Part shown: piece by piece, positions 9,818-21,140 of the stretch | Numbering within the stretch: the first letter of the stretch is position 1 | Layout: each line of letters starts with the position of its first letter | NCBI GenBank assembly: GCA_903879335.1 | Contig: CAIRLC010000019.1 | Span: forward strand, 186,001-250,000 | Origin: an uncultured Pseudomonadota bacterium | GTDB taxonomy: Bacteria > Pseudomonadota > Gammaproteobacteria > Steroidobacterales > Steroidobacteraceae | Length of the DNA stretch: 64,000 nt | Direction: 5' to 3' | Position numbers and translations under genes: made by a program | The notes under the pieces: generated by a model | What the model was told of the DNA's origin: nothing | Seen by the model: only the letters and a program-made list of their open reading frames with translations | The model's database searches: none

Positions 9818-10201
9818 ATGATTCGCTTCCATCGCGTCGCCGCATCTCTCGTTTTACTCGGCCTGTCGGCTCCCGCCGTATATGCTGGCTGTGTCGCTCC
9901 CAAGGCTCCTTCGTCGTTTCCGAATGGCGCAACGGCCAGCTTGGTGGAAATGGTAGACGGGCAGAAAGCGGTCAAGCAGTTCCAGGCCGATATGGCCACC
10001 TACCGCAAGTGTGTGGATGAAGAAACGCCACCAGCCCCAACCGGCGCTGCATTGACGGACGAACAGAAGAAGGCACAGGAAGCGCGCGAAAAAGAGCGCC
10101 TCCAGAAGCACAACGACTCTGTAGCCCAAGAACAAGCGGTTGCCGACGAGTTCAATCAGCAGATTCATGCGTTTAAGGAAGCGCAGAAGAAGGACAAGTA
10201 A
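9818..10201 (+). CDS. Small putative exported protein with charged helical C-terminal half
   Basis: Signal-peptide-like MIRFHRVAASLVLLGLSAPAVYAG; no family recognised. Confidence 0.65.
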   Translation: MIRFHRVAASLVLLGLSAPAVYAGCVAPKAPSSFPNGATASLVEMVDGQKAVKQFQADMATYRKCVDEETPPAPTGAALTDEQKKAQEAREKERLQKHNDSVAQEQAVADEFNQQIHAFKEAQKKDK

Positions 10202-10208
10202 TCCTTCC

Positions 10209-11396
10209 ATGCTGACTCCAGCCGAAGCGGCCATGGCGATCGACGCGGCCTTAACGTCGATCGCCTCGGAAAACATTGCTCTTGAAAACGCGGCAGGTCG
10301 TGTGCTTGCAGAGTCACTCTCTGCCGAGCGCGATCTGCCGCCGTTTGATCGCGTCGCCATGGATGGCATCGCGATTCGTCATTCTGGCTGGATAGCCGGC
10401 ATTCGCCGTTATACGGTGGACGGAATCATTGGCGCCGGGAGTGAGCCCTTTGCGCTGACGAGTGATGACCACTGTATTGAGGTCATGACCGGCGCAATGA
10501 TGCCGCCGGGTGCCGATACCGTCATCCCGGTCGAGATGATCCAGCTCACGGACGGGTTCGCCATCTTGGGCGAAGAATCCGTGAGCTTGGGCGCCAATAT
10601 CCATTGTCAAGCGAGCGACGGCCTGGCCGGAGACTTGGTTTTGACGGCTGGGACGATGCTCCGGGGGCCTGAACTCGCGATCGCGGCGTCGGTCGGACGC
10701 GCCAGGGTTACCGTCGCGCGCCAACCGAAGCTCGCCATCATCTCCACCGGAGACGAGCTCGTTGGCCCAGATGCCGATTTGAAGCCCTGGCAAATTCGCC
10801 GTTCGAATGCGCACGGTATTGCCGCCTGCTTGCGCTCGCGTGCCTATTCATCGCTGACGGACGTGCACATCGTCGACGACCGACCGCAGCTGACGGCACG
10901 CCTCGGCGCACTGTTAGCCTCGCACGATGTTTTGATCCTCTCCGGTGGGGTATCCGCTGGGCGCTTCGATTACGTGCCTGGTGTGCTCGCTGATCTCGGC
11001 GTCCGGCGGGTATTCCACAAAATTGCCCAGCGCCCCGGCAAGCCACTGTGGTTTGGGGTGAGCGCCGACGGCAAACCGGTCTTCGCCCTTCCAGGCAACC
11101 CCGTCTCTACGCTCGTTTGTCTCGTGCGTTACGTGCTGCCGGCACTGGAACGACTCAGCGGACGCCACACTCGGCCAGTCGCGATGGCAACACTACAAGA
11201 CGGTTGGGCTGGCAATACCGGACTGACAGCCTTTATACCTGTGGTCCGCGCGGGTCCGAACGATCCAGCGGTGCGGCTCCATCAAACGCGCGGATCGGGA
11301 GACTTTATCTCGCTGGTGGGCACCGACGGTTTTGTAGAACTCCCATCTGGCGTCAGGTTGGCCCCCGGCGCGGCGGTTCCGTTCTACAATTGGTGA
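10209..11396 (+). CDS. moeA: Molybdopterin molybdotransferase MoeA
   Basis: LPPFDRVAMDGIA, STGDELVGP, LSGGVSAGRFDYV, ALPGNPVSTLVC motifs; start inferred at MLTPAEAAM. Confidence 0.93.
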   Translation: MLTPAEAAMAIDAALTSIASENIALENAAGRVLAESLSAERDLPPFDRVAMDGIAIRHSGWIAGIRRYTVDGIIGAGSEPFALTSDDHCIEVMTGAMMPPGADTVIPVEMIQLTDGFAILGEESVSLGANIHCQASDGLAGDLVLTAGTMLRGPELAIAASVGRARVTVARQPKLAIISTGDELVGPDADLKPWQIRRSNAHGIAACLRSRAYSSLTDVHIVDDRPQLTARLGALLASHDVLILSGGVSAGRFDYVPGVLADLGVRRVFHKIAQRPGKPLWFGVSADGKPVFALPGNPVSTLVCLVRYVLPALERLSGRHTRPVAMATLQDGWAGNTGLTAFIPVVRAGPNDPAVRLHQTRGSGDFISLVGTDGFVELPSGVRLAPGAAVPFYNW

Positions 11397-11398
11397 CC

Positions 11399-12439
11399 AT
11401 GAGTGAGATCGTATCCCTGAAAGATCCAACCCGCCCGCTCGACCAGCGCGGCCGGGTCATCCATGACCTGCGCATTTCGGTCATGGACCGCTGCAATTTC
11501 AGGTGCCCCTATTGCATGCCCAAGGATGCGTTCGGCGAGGGCTATCGGTTTTTGTCGTCGGCGGAGCGTTTATCTTTCGCCGAAATCACGCGCTTAGCCG
11601 GACTATTCGTCGCGATTGGTGTCCGCAAGCTGCGCCTGACGGGTGGAGAGCCACTACTGCGAGCAGGCCTACCGGAATTGATCGGGGATCTGGCGGCGCT
11701 GCCGGGCATTGAAGATGTCGCCCTGACCACTAACGGTGTCTTGCTACCACGGCACGCCGCGGATCTGAAAGCTCAAGGGCTCGATCGCGTCACTGTAAGC
11801 CTGGACTCCCTAGATCCTGAGGTTTTCCGGCAGATGTCGGGGGGCTTCGGTTCACCTGCTGAGGTTTTAGCCGGCATCGATGCCGCGCTCGCGGCGGGAC
11901 TCGGTCCGATCAAAGTGAATTGCGTCGTGCAACGTGGGGTGAACGACCACACCGTACTCGACCTGATCGAGCACTTCCGCGGCACGCCCGTGGTGGTACG
12001 CCTGATCGAATATATGGATGTCGGTAACCGGAATCACTGGGACCGCCAACGCGTCGTCACGGCACGGGAGCTGCGCGACGAAATTCACGCGCGTTGGCCG
12101 CTCGTCGCCGTGAAGCCGGCTTATCTGGGTGAAGTGGCTGACCGTTATGCCTATGCTGACGGTCGGGGAGAATTAGGCTTCATTACATCCGTCAGTCAGC
12201 CCTTCTGTGGCGCCTGTTCTCGCGCACGTCTTTCCTCTGAGGGCGTCCTGTACACCTGCCTGTTCGCCAGCCATGGCGTTGACCTGCGCGCACCCATGCG
12301 AGCTGGCGCCTCAAATGATGAGATGCTTGAACGTATCCGGGGGACTTGGTTGGCGCGAAATGATCGCTACAGCGAGATCAGAGCCGACCAACCGATCCCG
12401 GCGGAACGCAAAATTGAGATGTATTACATCGGGGGCTAA
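11399..12439 (+). CDS. moaA: GTP 3',8-cyclase
   Basis: Radical SAM motif [11 protein letters not shown]-terminal cluster [21 protein letters not shown]; start ATG 11399. Confidence 0.95.
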   Translation: MSEIVSLKDPTRPLDQRGRVIHDLRISVMDRCNFRCPYCMPKDAFGEGYRFLSSAERLSFAEITRLAGLFVAIGVRKLRLTGGEPLLRAGLPELIGDLAALPGIEDVALTTNGVLLPRHAADLKAQGLDRVTVSLDSLDPEVFRQMSGGFGSPAEVLAGIDAALAAGLGPIKVNCVVQRGVNDHTVLDLIEHFRGTPVVVRLIEYMDVGNRNHWDRQRVVTARELRDEIHARWPLVAVKPAYLGEVADRYAYADGRGELGFITSVSQPFCGACSRARLSSEGVLYTCLFASHGVDLRAPMRAGASNDEMLERIRGTWLARNDRYSEIRADQPIPAERKIEMYYIGG

Positions 12440-12912
12440 TGAATACGCTGACGCACGTCGACTCGGAAGGTCAGCCCACCATGGTGGATGTTGGCCACAA
12501 GCAGGCGTCGCCGCGAACGGCGATCGCGGAGGCCTGCGTGCGCCTACCGGAGGCTGTCGCCCAGAGTCTCGCGCAAGCTGGCTATGCGACCAAAAAAGGC
12601 CCCGTGTTCGCCACCGCGATCATTGCCGGCACCATGGCCGCCAAGCGCACCCACGATCTGATTCCGTTTTGTCATCCCTTGGGTCTAGAGAAATGTCGCG
12701 TCGACATTGAGGCGCATGGGAATACCGTCGTCATCCGTTGTGAAGTGGGCGTGCATCATAAAACGGGCGTTGAAATGGAGGCGCTGACTGGCGCTACCAT
12801 TGCGGCCCTAACGGTATATGACATGTGCAAGGCACTTTCTCATGACATCGTCATCGAAAACACTCGTCTGATCGAAAAGCGCGGCGGCAAAAGCGACTAC
12901 GGGAATCGCTGA
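12439..12912 (+). CDS. moaC: Cyclic pyranopterin monophosphate synthase
   Basis: [54 protein letters not shown]. Confidence 0.95.
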   Translation: MNTLTHVDSEGQPTMVDVGHKQASPRTAIAEACVRLPEAVAQSLAQAGYATKKGPVFATAIIAGTMAAKRTHDLIPFCHPLGLEKCRVDIEAHGNTVVIRCEVGVHHKTGVEMEALTGATIAALTVYDMCKALSHDIVIENTRLIEKRGGKSDYGNR

Positions 12913-13517
12913 TGGAAACCTCAGCCCCCCTTTGCGGCCTCATCCTTTCGGGCGGCCACAGTAAACGCATGCAGCGCGACAAAGCTGCCTTACTGATCAA
13001 TGGTGAAACACAATTGGCGCGCGGATACCGGCTACTGCAGTCGGTATGCACCGAGGTTTTTATCTCCGTTCGTCGCGACCAGCGGGACGACGCTGAGCGC
13101 AGCCTATATCCACAAATTGTCGACCAACTCGACGATATCGGCCCCGCCGCTGGCATTTTGGCTGCACTCGAAAGCCGCCCGGATCACGCATGGCTCGTCG
13201 TCGCGGTTGATTTGCCATTACTCGACGAAGCGACGCTGGGCAGATTAGTGCAGTCTCGTGATGCAAGCCAACTCGCGACGGCCTATCGCAGCAGCCACGA
13301 CGGATTGCCAGAACCACTCTGTGCGATCTGGGAGCCGACCAGTCGAATCCCTTTAGAGGCATTTGTTATGGGCGGTCGTAGCTGCCCGAGAAAATTTTTA
13401 CTGAATCATCCAGCGCGGCTCATTGAACTTGCCGCGCCCGATGCCCTGGCGAACGTCAATACGCCCGAAGAATTAGCGACTACCCTGGCGATGGCCGGGA
13501 ACCGAGACCCGTCATGA
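12912..13517 (+). CDS. mobA: Molybdenum cofactor guanylyltransferase-like NTP transferase
   Basis: LILSGGHSKRMQRDKAAL, ILAALESRPDHAWLVVAVDLPLL, DALANVNTPEEL. Confidence 0.85.
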   Translation: METSAPLCGLILSGGHSKRMQRDKAALLINGETQLARGYRLLQSVCTEVFISVRRDQRDDAERSLYPQIVDQLDDIGPAAGILAALESRPDHAWLVVAVDLPLLDEATLGRLVQSRDASQLATAYRSSHDGLPEPLCAIWEPTSRIPLEAFVMGGRSCPRKFLLNHPARLIELAAPDALANVNTPEELATTLAMAGNRDPS

Positions 13518-13756
13518 TTACGATCCGCATCCAGTATTACGCCTTGTTGCGCGAACAAGCGGGTCGGAGTCGAGACACGGTCTCGACTCTCGCGGTCGAT
13601 GCGGCGTCGTTATATGACGAACTGCGAGCGGCGCACCACTTCACGCTCGCTCAATCACAACTGCGAGTCGCCATCGATGGCGAATTTGCTGATTGGACAA
13701 CGCCACTTAAAGACGGCGCCGAGGTGGTTTTCATACCGCCGGTTGCTGGGGGTTAA
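13514..13756 (+). CDS. moaD: Molybdopterin synthase small subunit (MoaD, ThiS-like)
   Basis: About 80 aa ubiquitin-like ORF ending PPVAGG, with C-terminal Gly-Gly. Confidence 0.88.
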   Translation: MITIRIQYYALLREQAGRSRDTVSTLAVDAASLYDELRAAHHFTLAQSQLRVAIDGEFADWTTPLKDGAEVVFIPPVAGG

Positions 13757-13758
13757 TC

Positions 13759-15333
13759 GTGCGCGGATTCGATTTCTCTGATCAGCCGCTTGATCTCCCG
13801 CAATTGCGCGCCACCGTAGAAGATCACACCTGTGGTGGCTATGTCAGCTTCGAGGGTTGGGTCAGAGACCATAACGACGGCCGTCAAGTTGAGCGGCTCG
13901 AGTACGAAGCCTTTGAGGCGCTGGCGGTCAAAGAAGGCGAACGAATTATCGCTGAAGCCATTCAGCGCTTCGGCGTCACGCGGGCCCGCTGCATCCACCG
14001 AGTCGGGCTATTAGAGCTCGGGCATATAGCTGTTTGGGTCGGCGTCAGCGCACCTCACCGCGGCGAAGCCTTTGCGGCTTGCCGCTACATCATTGATGAA
14101 GTCAAACATCGCGTTCCGATATGGAAGAAAGAGTATTACGTCAGCGGTGATTCGGGCTGGGTCAATTGCGAGCGTTGCGCCGCCGCTGCGTTAGACAGCG
14201 ATCATCACCACAGCCATGACGGACATCACCATCACCACTCCAGTGACGGAGAAGAATCGTCAGGTCAGACTCCAAGCAGCGTACCGACTGTTGTTGCGCG
14301 CCACCCCACGGGTCTGGCCTCACCCGATTACTCACGACAGCAAAATCTGAAGGAAATCGGCGCCGAAGGTCAGGCTCGAATTCGCGCGTCTCGAGTGCTC
14401 GTGATTGGCGCAGGCGGCCTTGGCGTGCCGGTCATGTCGTATCTTGTTGGCGCAGGAATCGGCACGCTCGGAATTTTGGATGGCGACGATCTGGATGCCT
14501 CCAATTTGCACCGGCAGACGCTCTATACCCTGCTTGACGTGGGCCGCCCAAAGGCACTGCTGGCCGCCGAACGTCTACGTGCACTCAACCCTGAAGTAGA
14601 CGTCCGTCCGCACACCGAGCATGCATCGCGGTCAAATTTGGCCGCGTTAGCCGGCGGATATGACGTGATCGTGGACTGCACGGACAATTTCAGAGCACGG
14701 TTTCTCATCAACGACGTCGCAGTGTCCTTAGCCAAACCTGCAGTGCTAGCCAGCGTTTATCAGTATGAGGGACAGATCCAAGTTGTCGATGTCGGCAGTG
14801 CGTGTTTGCGCTGCGTTTGGCCCGACGGCACTCGCGATGGCGTCGTCGGCAATTGCTCAGAGGCTGGTGTGCTCGGACCCGTCCCTGGCGTCTTGGGCAG
14901 TCTACAAGCACTGGAAGTCCTCAAAGTCATTCTCGGCATAGACTCGCCGGCGCGCAGCGGCGTGGTGCTTGTCGATTTGCGGAGCCTGGAGACGCAACGG
15001 CTTGCCACCCGTCGCTCCGCAGATTGCCCTACTCACTGCCTAAGCATCGATCAGGCTGACGCCGCGACCGCCCCGGAAATGACGGTGAGTCTTCCGACCG
15101 ATGAATGGATCGTCATTGATGTGCGCGAGTTGAACGAAGTGTCGGCCTTGCCTTTACCCGGGTCGAGCATGCACATTCCGCTGGGACAGCTGCTGGATGA
15201 TCCCCACCAGTTATCGGCAGGACCGCGCTATTTATGCGTCTGCGCTCGAGGCAAGCGTGGATTGACCGCCGCGACCGCGCTGCGCCGCATCGGTTTAGAT
15301 GCGGCGTCTCTGGCTGCGGGCTACCCGGGCTAA
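13759..15333 (+). CDS. Fusion: MoaE (MPT synthase large subunit) + His-rich linker + MoeB/ThiF adenylyltransferase + rhodanese domain
   Basis: MoaE part: WVGVSAPHRGEAFAACRYIIDEVKHRVPIWKKEYY; MoeB part: GAGGLGVPVMSYLVGAGIGTLGILDGDDLDASNLHRQ, CLRC...CPTHC; rhodanese loop CARGKR. GTG start. Confidence 0.92.
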   Translation: MRGFDFSDQPLDLPQLRATVEDHTCGGYVSFEGWVRDHNDGRQVERLEYEAFEALAVKEGERIIAEAIQRFGVTRARCIHRVGLLELGHIAVWVGVSAPHRGEAFAACRYIIDEVKHRVPIWKKEYYVSGDSGWVNCERCAAAALDSDHHHSHDGHHHHHSSDGEESSGQTPSSVPTVVARHPTGLASPDYSRQQNLKEIGAEGQARIRASRVLVIGAGGLGVPVMSYLVGAGIGTLGILDGDDLDASNLHRQTLYTLLDVGRPKALLAAERLRALNPEVDVRPHTEHASRSNLAALAGGYDVIVDCTDNFRARFLINDVAVSLAKPAVLASVYQYEGQIQVVDVGSACLRCVWPDGTRDGVVGNCSEAGVLGPVPGVLGSLQALEVLKVILGIDSPARSGVVLVDLRSLETQRLATRRSADCPTHCLSIDQADAATAPEMTVSLPTDEWIVIDVRELNEVSALPLPGSSMHIPLGQLLDDPHQLSAGPRYLCVCARGKRGLTAATALRRIGLDAASLAAGYPG

Positions 15334-15341
15334 GGCCCAAA

Positions 15342-16622
15342 TCAACCTGCGCGTATTTGGCCGCGCCCGCGGACGACGTACTTGTAACTGGTGAGCTGCT
15401 CAACACCCACCGGGCCGCGGGCATGAAAACGGTCTGTCGAGATACCGATCTCGGCACCCATGCCAAACTCACCGCCATCCGCAAATTGTGTGGAGGCGTT
15501 GTGCAATACGATCGCGCTGTCGACGCCCGCGAGAAAGCGCTCGGCCGTGGAGTCATTCTGCGTCACGATTGATTCGGTATGCGCCGAGCCATATTTGCTG
15601 ATGTGAGCGATCGCGTCATCAACGCCGTCGACGACCTTTGCGGCGATAATGGCGTCGAGGTACTCCGTGTACCAATCGTCCTCTGTAGCAGCGACGACGC
15701 GCGGATCGGCGGCCTGACAGGTCTCGTCCCCACGCACTTCGCAGCCAGCATCCAGGAGGGCTTTAAAGAGCATCGGCAGATGCGTGGCCACGGCGGCACG
15801 ATCCACCAGCAAGGTCTCGGCTGATCCACAGATGCCCGTGCGGCGCAATTTAGCGTTCAGCACAATGTCGCGCGCCATCACTGGATCGGCGTCACGATCG
15901 ACGTAGACATGACAATTGCCGTCAAGATGTCCTATGACGGGAACACGAGCCTCGCGCTGAACGCGTTCGATCAATCCTTTGCCGCCACGCGGCACGATGA
16001 CGTCAACGAAATCAACCATCTCTGCTAGAAGATGTCGAACTGCTTCACGATCGGTCGTTGGAATGCGTTGTATACAACCCGGCGGGAGGCCTGCTGCAGT
16101 GAGTCCAGCGACCAGACAGGCGTGTATCGCCGTGCTGGAGTGAACGCTCTCAGATCCCGGCCTAAGAATCGCGACGTTTCCTGACTTCAAACAAAGACCA
16201 CCGGCATCGGCGGTCACATTTGGGCGACTCTCGTAGATGATCCCGATTACGCCGAGTGGTACGCGCACCCGTTGAATCAGCAAACCATTTGGGCGCGTCC
16301 ACTCCGCAATCACAGTACCGACGGGATCCTCAAGCGCGACGATTTCCTCTAATCCGCGCGCCATCGCTTCAACCCGTCCGGCGTCTAGCTTCAGGCGATC
16401 AATGAGGGCGCCCTTAAGACCACGGGCCTCGGCTGCCGCCAAATCCACAGCGTTCGCTGCCAGTATCGATTCAACCCTCGCGCGCAACTCAGCTGCAGCA
16501 CAGAGCAACGCGCGGTCTTTCACGGCGCGAGGAGTGTTCGCGAGCACGGCAGCCGCATCACAGGCTACTCTGCCCATCTGCTGCATGACAGCGCCGAGGT
16601 CCATTTCATTCACAGTGGTCAT
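15342..16622 (-). CDS. proA: Gamma-glutamyl phosphate reductase
   Basis: [48 protein letters not shown]. Confidence 0.95.
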   Translation of the reverse strand: MTTVNEMDLGAVMQQMGRVACDAAAVLANTPRAVKDRALLCAAAELRARVESILAANAVDLAAAEARGLKGALIDRLKLDAGRVEAMARGLEEIVALEDPVGTVIAEWTRPNGLLIQRVRVPLGVIGIIYESRPNVTADAGGLCLKSGNVAILRPGSESVHSSTAIHACLVAGLTAAGLPPGCIQRIPTTDREAVRHLLAEMVDFVDVIVPRGGKGLIERVQREARVPVIGHLDGNCHVYVDRDADPVMARDIVLNAKLRRTGICGSAETLLVDRAAVATHLPMLFKALLDAGCEVRGDETCQAADPRVVAATEDDWYTEYLDAIIAAKVVDGVDDAIAHISKYGSAHTESIVTQNDSTAERFLAGVDSAIVLHNASTQFADGGEFGMGAEIGISTDRFHARGPVGVEQLTSYKYVVRGRGQIRAG

Positions 16623-17773
16623 TCCCGTCCCCGCTGCCCATTCACAACCAGATCGTCGCGATGGATCATTTCATCTCGGCCCACGTAGCTGAGCAGCGCC
16701 TCGATGTCGGAACTGCGTCGACCAGCAATCAGCTTAGCCTCGTCGACCGCATAAGCGACCAGACCACGAGCGATTTCAGCACCGTTGTGTAATACGCTGA
16801 CCGTGTCGCCGCGCCCGAAGTTACCGGAGACGGTCAGCACGCCTGCGGGGAGTAGACTTTTACCTCGTCCGAGCGCGTCGGCAGCACCGTCATCCACCGT
16901 CAGCGTACCGGACGGTTTCAAGGTACCGGCGATCCACTGCTTACGCGTGGCGAGCGGCGTGGTCGAGGGCAAAAACCAACTGCAGCGCTCACCTGTCTCA
17001 ATCGCCGCCAACGGATGTTCCCGATGGCCCGTGGCGATGCACAGACTACAACCAGCCCCGACCGCAATGCGTGCAGCGGCCACTTTAGTCGTCATGCCGC
17101 CCGAGCCGAGTCCAGAGGTCGGCCCTGACGCCATGGCATCAATGCGCTCATCGATCTCCCGGACCTCCGGGATGAACTCAGCGGTCGGGTCTTTGCCCGG
17201 ATCTGCGGTGTACAGACCGTCGATATCGGACAGTAAGACCAGACATTCAGCGCTCGCCATCTGCGCGACGCGCGCAGCCAGGCGGTCGTTATCGCCATAG
17301 CGGATCTCAGCCGTCGCGACCGTGTCGTTTTCATTGATCACGGGGACGGCACCGAGGCCCAGCAAGGTATTGAGCGTTGCGCGCGCGTTCAGGTAGCGCC
17401 GGCGATCCTCAGTATCCTCGAGCGTCAGGAGTACTTGTGCTACCGCAAGGCCCCGCTCTTCGAGGACTTCCTGCCAGACCTTCGCCAACCGAATTTGCCC
17501 AACGGCCGCTGCAGCTTGGCTCTCATCGAGCCGAAGTTTCCCGGGCGCCAAGCCCAATTGACGACGCCCTAAGGCGATCGCACCGGATGACACCACAATG
17601 ACCTGCTGGCCGCGTGTCGTGGCTGCCGCGATATCATCGGCCAAGGTTTCCAGCCACGCTCGATTCAGCCGACCCGAGCGGCCGTCGACCAGCAGCGCTG
17701 ATCCGACCTTCACAACGAGGCGTCGGGCCTCTTTGAGGCGTAGAGCGCGGGCGCGAAACTCTGTCTGGTTCAT
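16619..17773 (-). CDS. proB: Glutamate 5-kinase with C-terminal PUA domain
   Basis: [53 protein letters not shown]; 4-bp overlap with proA. Confidence 0.95.
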   Translation of the reverse strand: MNQTEFRARALRLKEARRLVVKVGSALLVDGRSGRLNRAWLETLADDIAAATTRGQQVIVVSSGAIALGRRQLGLAPGKLRLDESQAAAAVGQIRLAKVWQEVLEERGLAVAQVLLTLEDTEDRRRYLNARATLNTLLGLGAVPVINENDTVATAEIRYGDNDRLAARVAQMASAECLVLLSDIDGLYTADPGKDPTAEFIPEVREIDERIDAMASGPTSGLGSGGMTTKVAAARIAVGAGCSLCIATGHREHPLAAIETGERCSWFLPSTTPLATRKQWIAGTLKPSGTLTVDDGAADALGRGKSLLPAGVLTVSGNFGRGDTVSVLHNGAEIARGLVAYAVDEAKLIAGRRSSDIEALLSYVGRDEMIHRDDLVVNGQRGRE

Positions 17774-17982
17774 GGGTCGGAACGGGTGGCCGAAACAACA
17801 GGACTATACCGTGAACGGCGAGGACTTTCCGAGCCCTGACCGTCGGCGCAGTGTTCTCCCCCGCAAGGAAATTTGACCTGAAACGTCATGCATTGCGTTT
17901 TTTGCGTATGTGTCTGCCGCAATGTGCAGATTAGGCTTCGTTCTAGCAGCACTCACCAACCCACCCGCTGAATGGAACGCCC

Positions 17983-19407
17983 ATGCAACGCGCTGATACT
18001 TACAACGACACCGTCGTCAGACAGTTCGCCCTCATGACGGTCGTCTGGGGCATCGTCGGCATGCTAGTCGGCGTCCTCCTCGCCGCCCAACTGCTTTTCC
18101 CAGCCCTGAATTTTGACACCGCATGGCTGAGTTACGGCCGCTTACGGCCACTGCACACCAACGCTGTCATTTTCGCCTTCGGCGGCAGCGCGCTGTTTGC
18201 AACCTCCTACTACATCGTGCAACGCACTTGCCATACCCGACTATTCGCCGGGGCATTGGCAACGTTCACATTCTGGGGATGGCAAGCCATCATTCTGGCG
18301 GCGGCCATCACCCTGCCGCTGGGGATTACCTCCGGCAAAGAATACGCGGAGCTAGAGTGGCCGATTGATATCGCAATTGCGGTCGTCTGGGTCGCCTACG
18401 CGATCGTTTTCCTGGGCACTCTCGTCAAGCGAAAGGTTAAGCACATTTATGTCGCTAACTGGTTTTTCGCAGCATTCATTATCACGGTAGCCGTACTGCA
18501 TATCGTGAATAGCGCAGAAATTCCGGTTTCGTTATGGAAGTCGTATTCCGTCTATTCCGGTGTTGTCGACGCGATGGTCGAGTGGTGGTACGGCCATAAT
18601 GCCGTTGGCTTCTTTCTGACCGCCGGCTTCCTCGGCATCATGTACTACTTCGTACCGAAGCAGGCCGGTCGACCGGTCTATTCCTATCGGTTGTCAGTGG
18701 TTCACTTCTGGGCCTTGATTTCGGTCTATATGTGGGCCGGTCCACACCACTTGATCTACAGCACGCTGCCTGATTGGGCCCAATCCCTCGGCATGATCTT
18801 CTCCCTGATCCTGATCGCGCCGTCTTGGGGCGGCATGATCAACGGCATCATGACACTCTCCGGCGCGTGGCATAAGTTGCGCACGGACCCGATCCTGAAA
18901 TTTTTGATCGTATCGCTCTCGTTCTATGGCATGTCGACCTTCGAGGGTCCGATGATGTCCATCAAGACCGTCAATGCGCTATCGCACTACACCGACTGGA
19001 CGATCGGGCACGTGCACTCCGGCGCACTCGGTTGGGTGGCCATGGTGACGATCGGTTCGCTCTATGCACTGATTCCCCGCCTGTATGGTCGAACCGAGAT
19101 GTACAGCACGCGCCTGATCGATATCCATTTCTGGACGATGACCATCGGCGTCGTGCTCTACGTCGCCTCGATGTGGATCTCAGGCGTGATGCAGGGTCTG
19201 ATGTGGCGCGCTACAAATGCCGACGGCACCCTCACTTACACGTTCGTCGAAGCGCTGAAGCAGACCTATCCGTTCTATGCGGTCCGCTTGGGCGGTGGCT
19301 TGTTGGTGTTTGCCGGCATGTTCCTCATGGCCTTCAACGTCTGGAAAACGGTCACCGCTGAAAACGCTTCGACTGCGGGCCAACCGGTCCCAGCGCCTTC
19401 GCACTGA
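17983..19407 (+). CDS. ccoN: cbb3-type cytochrome c oxidase subunit I
   Basis: [54 protein letters not shown]. Confidence 0.96.
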   Translation: MQRADTYNDTVVRQFALMTVVWGIVGMLVGVLLAAQLLFPALNFDTAWLSYGRLRPLHTNAVIFAFGGSALFATSYYIVQRTCHTRLFAGALATFTFWGWQAIILAAAITLPLGITSGKEYAELEWPIDIAIAVVWVAYAIVFLGTLVKRKVKHIYVANWFFAAFIITVAVLHIVNSAEIPVSLWKSYSVYSGVVDAMVEWWYGHNAVGFFLTAGFLGIMYYFVPKQAGRPVYSYRLSVVHFWALISVYMWAGPHHLIYSTLPDWAQSLGMIFSLILIAPSWGGMINGIMTLSGAWHKLRTDPILKFLIVSLSFYGMSTFEGPMMSIKTVNALSHYTDWTIGHVHSGALGWVAMVTIGSLYALIPRLYGRTEMYSTRLIDIHFWTMTIGVVLYVASMWISGVMQGLMWRATNADGTLTYTFVEALKQTYPFYAVRLGGGLLVFAGMFLMAFNVWKTVTAENASTAGQPVPAPSH

Positions 19408-19441
19408 CCACTCGACGGCACTCTCCTCGGGAAAAAACTTC

Positions 19442-20053
19442 ATGAACCACGAAAAAATCGAGAAGAACGTAGGCCTCTTAGGCGTTCTGACCGCAATTGT
19501 GATCAGCGTTGGCGGCTTAGTAGAAATCGTGCCGCTATATTTCACCGGTCAAGTGGGCGAGGCCGCCCCCGGCATCAAGCCATACACGGCGCTCCAACTT
19601 GAAGGTCGCGACATTTATCTGCGAGAAGGCTGCTACAACTGCCATTCACAGATGATTCGCCCACTACGCGCCGAAACCGAGCGCTACGGTCATTACTCGT
19701 TGGCGGGTGAGTCGGTCTACGACCATCCGTTTCAATTTGGCTCAAAACGTACGGGGCCAGATCTAGCCCGAGTCGGCGGCCGTTATTCTGAAGAATGGCA
19801 TCGGGCACACTTAAACAATCCTCGCGATGTCGTTCCGGAGTCCAACATGCCTGGGTTTCCTTGGCTCGCGACGACTGTCGTGAATGCAGAGGGTACGGCT
19901 GCGAAGATGAAAGCACTGAGAACCGTTGGCGTGCCGTATTCGGATGAAGAGATCGCCGGCGCTCACGATGCAGTCGCCGGTCATACGGAACAAGATGCAC
20001 TGATCGACTACCTCCAGTCGCTGGGCATCGCCTCCAAGACGTGGGGGAAATGA
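19442..20053 (+). CDS. ccoO: cbb3-type cytochrome c oxidase subunit II (mono-heme)
   Basis: [42 protein letters not shown]; start at MNHEKIEKN. Confidence 0.96.
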   Translation: MNHEKIEKNVGLLGVLTAIVISVGGLVEIVPLYFTGQVGEAAPGIKPYTALQLEGRDIYLREGCYNCHSQMIRPLRAETERYGHYSLAGESVYDHPFQFGSKRTGPDLARVGGRYSEEWHRAHLNNPRDVVPESNMPGFPWLATTVVNAEGTAAKMKALRTVGVPYSDEEIAGAHDAVAGHTEQDALIDYLQSLGIASKTWGK

Positions 20054-20229
20054 GCATGAGTTCAACCACCTACGGTTGGGTCGCCGGCATTTCGACCTTG
20101 ATTTCGATGGTCGCCTTCATCGGCGTCGTCGCTTGGAGTTACAACCACCGTCGCGCCGCCGAATATGACCGAGCTGCGCGTATGCCGCTGGAAGAGGATT
20201 CAGACCTCAAGTCGGGAGCACAGTCATGA
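20050..20229 (+). CDS. ccoQ: cbb3-type oxidase subunit CcoQ
   Basis: Short single-TM ORF between ccoO and ccoP; exact start uncertain (20050 or 20056). Confidence 0.8.
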   Translation: MSMSSTTYGWVAGISTLISMVAFIGVVAWSYNHRRAAEYDRAARMPLEEDSDLKSGAQS

Positions 20230-21137
20230 GCGGTTTTTGGAATGTTTGGGTCATGGGACTCGTGACCGCAAACCTCGTCTTCGTCGCGTGGCTACTGTAC
20301 GCAACTTCAACCGGCAAAAAGAGTGACCAGCCGGCCGGACCTGAAACCACTGGGCATACCTGGGATGGAGATCTCAAGGAATACAACAACCCGCTACCGC
20401 GTTGGTGGCTGAACGTATTCTATGCGTCCATCGTCTTCGCACTGCTCTATCTCGCCTTGTTTCCCGGATTTGGTAATTTCAAAGGCTTACTCGCCTGGAC
20501 TTCGTCAGAACAGTGGGCGCATCAACAAGCGGATGCAGACGCGATTGTTGCGCGCGAATTCGCCAAGTTTGACGGCAAATCAGTCGCTGAATTGTCTACG
20601 GATCCGGATGCCATGAGGATCGCAAAAAACCTGTTTGCGGCTAATTGCTCGGCGTGCCACGGTGCCGACGCGCACGGCGGCAAGGGCTACCCGAACCTCG
20701 CAAGCCCAAATCTCACGTGGGGACGCACGCAGGACGCGATTCTGGCAACGATCTCCATGGGCCGACAAGGCGTCATGCCGGCCTGGAAGGCTGCGCTGGG
20801 GGATACCGGCGTTGTTCAAGTCGCGAACTACGTCTACACCCTGTCTGGGCGAACCGCGCCAGATCCTCAGGCGGCAGCGGCCGGCGCCCCGCAGTTCGCC
20901 GCCATTTGCTCGGCCTGTCATGGTTCTGAGGGGCAGGGTAATGCGCTTTTAGGCGCGCCCAACCTCTCGGATGACTATTGGATCTACGGCAGCTCGTTGC
21001 AGACCATTACAGAAACGATTGCGAATGGTCGACAGAATCGAATGCCAGCCTGGGGTGAACTGTTAGGTTCAGAGCGGGTGAAGTTGTTGGCCGCGTATGT
21101 CTACAGCCTTGCGCCACCTCCGGCAGTTGCGAATTAA
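20226..21137 (+). CDS. ccoP: cbb3-type cytochrome c oxidase subunit III (di-heme)
   Basis: Two CXXCH motifs (CSACHGADAHGG, CSACHGSEGQGN); DGDLKEYNNPLPRWW. Confidence 0.96.
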   Translation: MSGFWNVWVMGLVTANLVFVAWLLYATSTGKKSDQPAGPETTGHTWDGDLKEYNNPLPRWWLNVFYASIVFALLYLALFPGFGNFKGLLAWTSSEQWAHQQADADAIVAREFAKFDGKSVAELSTDPDAMRIAKNLFAANCSACHGADAHGGKGYPNLASPNLTWGRTQDAILATISMGRQGVMPAWKAALGDTGVVQVANYVYTLSGRTAPDPQAAAAGAPQFAAICSACHGSEGQGNALLGAPNLSDDYWIYGSSLQTITETIANGRQNRMPAWGELLGSERVKLLAAYVYSLAPPPAVAN

Positions 21138-21140
21138 CGC

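Noticed and set aside
11048-11398. N-terminal extension of moaA in the ORF track
   Set aside because: The extension overlaps moeA out of frame; ATG 11399 gives the expected MoaA N-terminus.
17774-17982. FNR/Anr box upstream of ccoN (TTGACCTGAAACGTCA) and a CATTGCG-N20-CGCAATG repeat
   Set aside because: The left half TTGAC is present but the right half is not at the 4-nt FNR spacing; a 7-bp repeat with a 20-nt spacer in about 200 bp is not clearly above chance.
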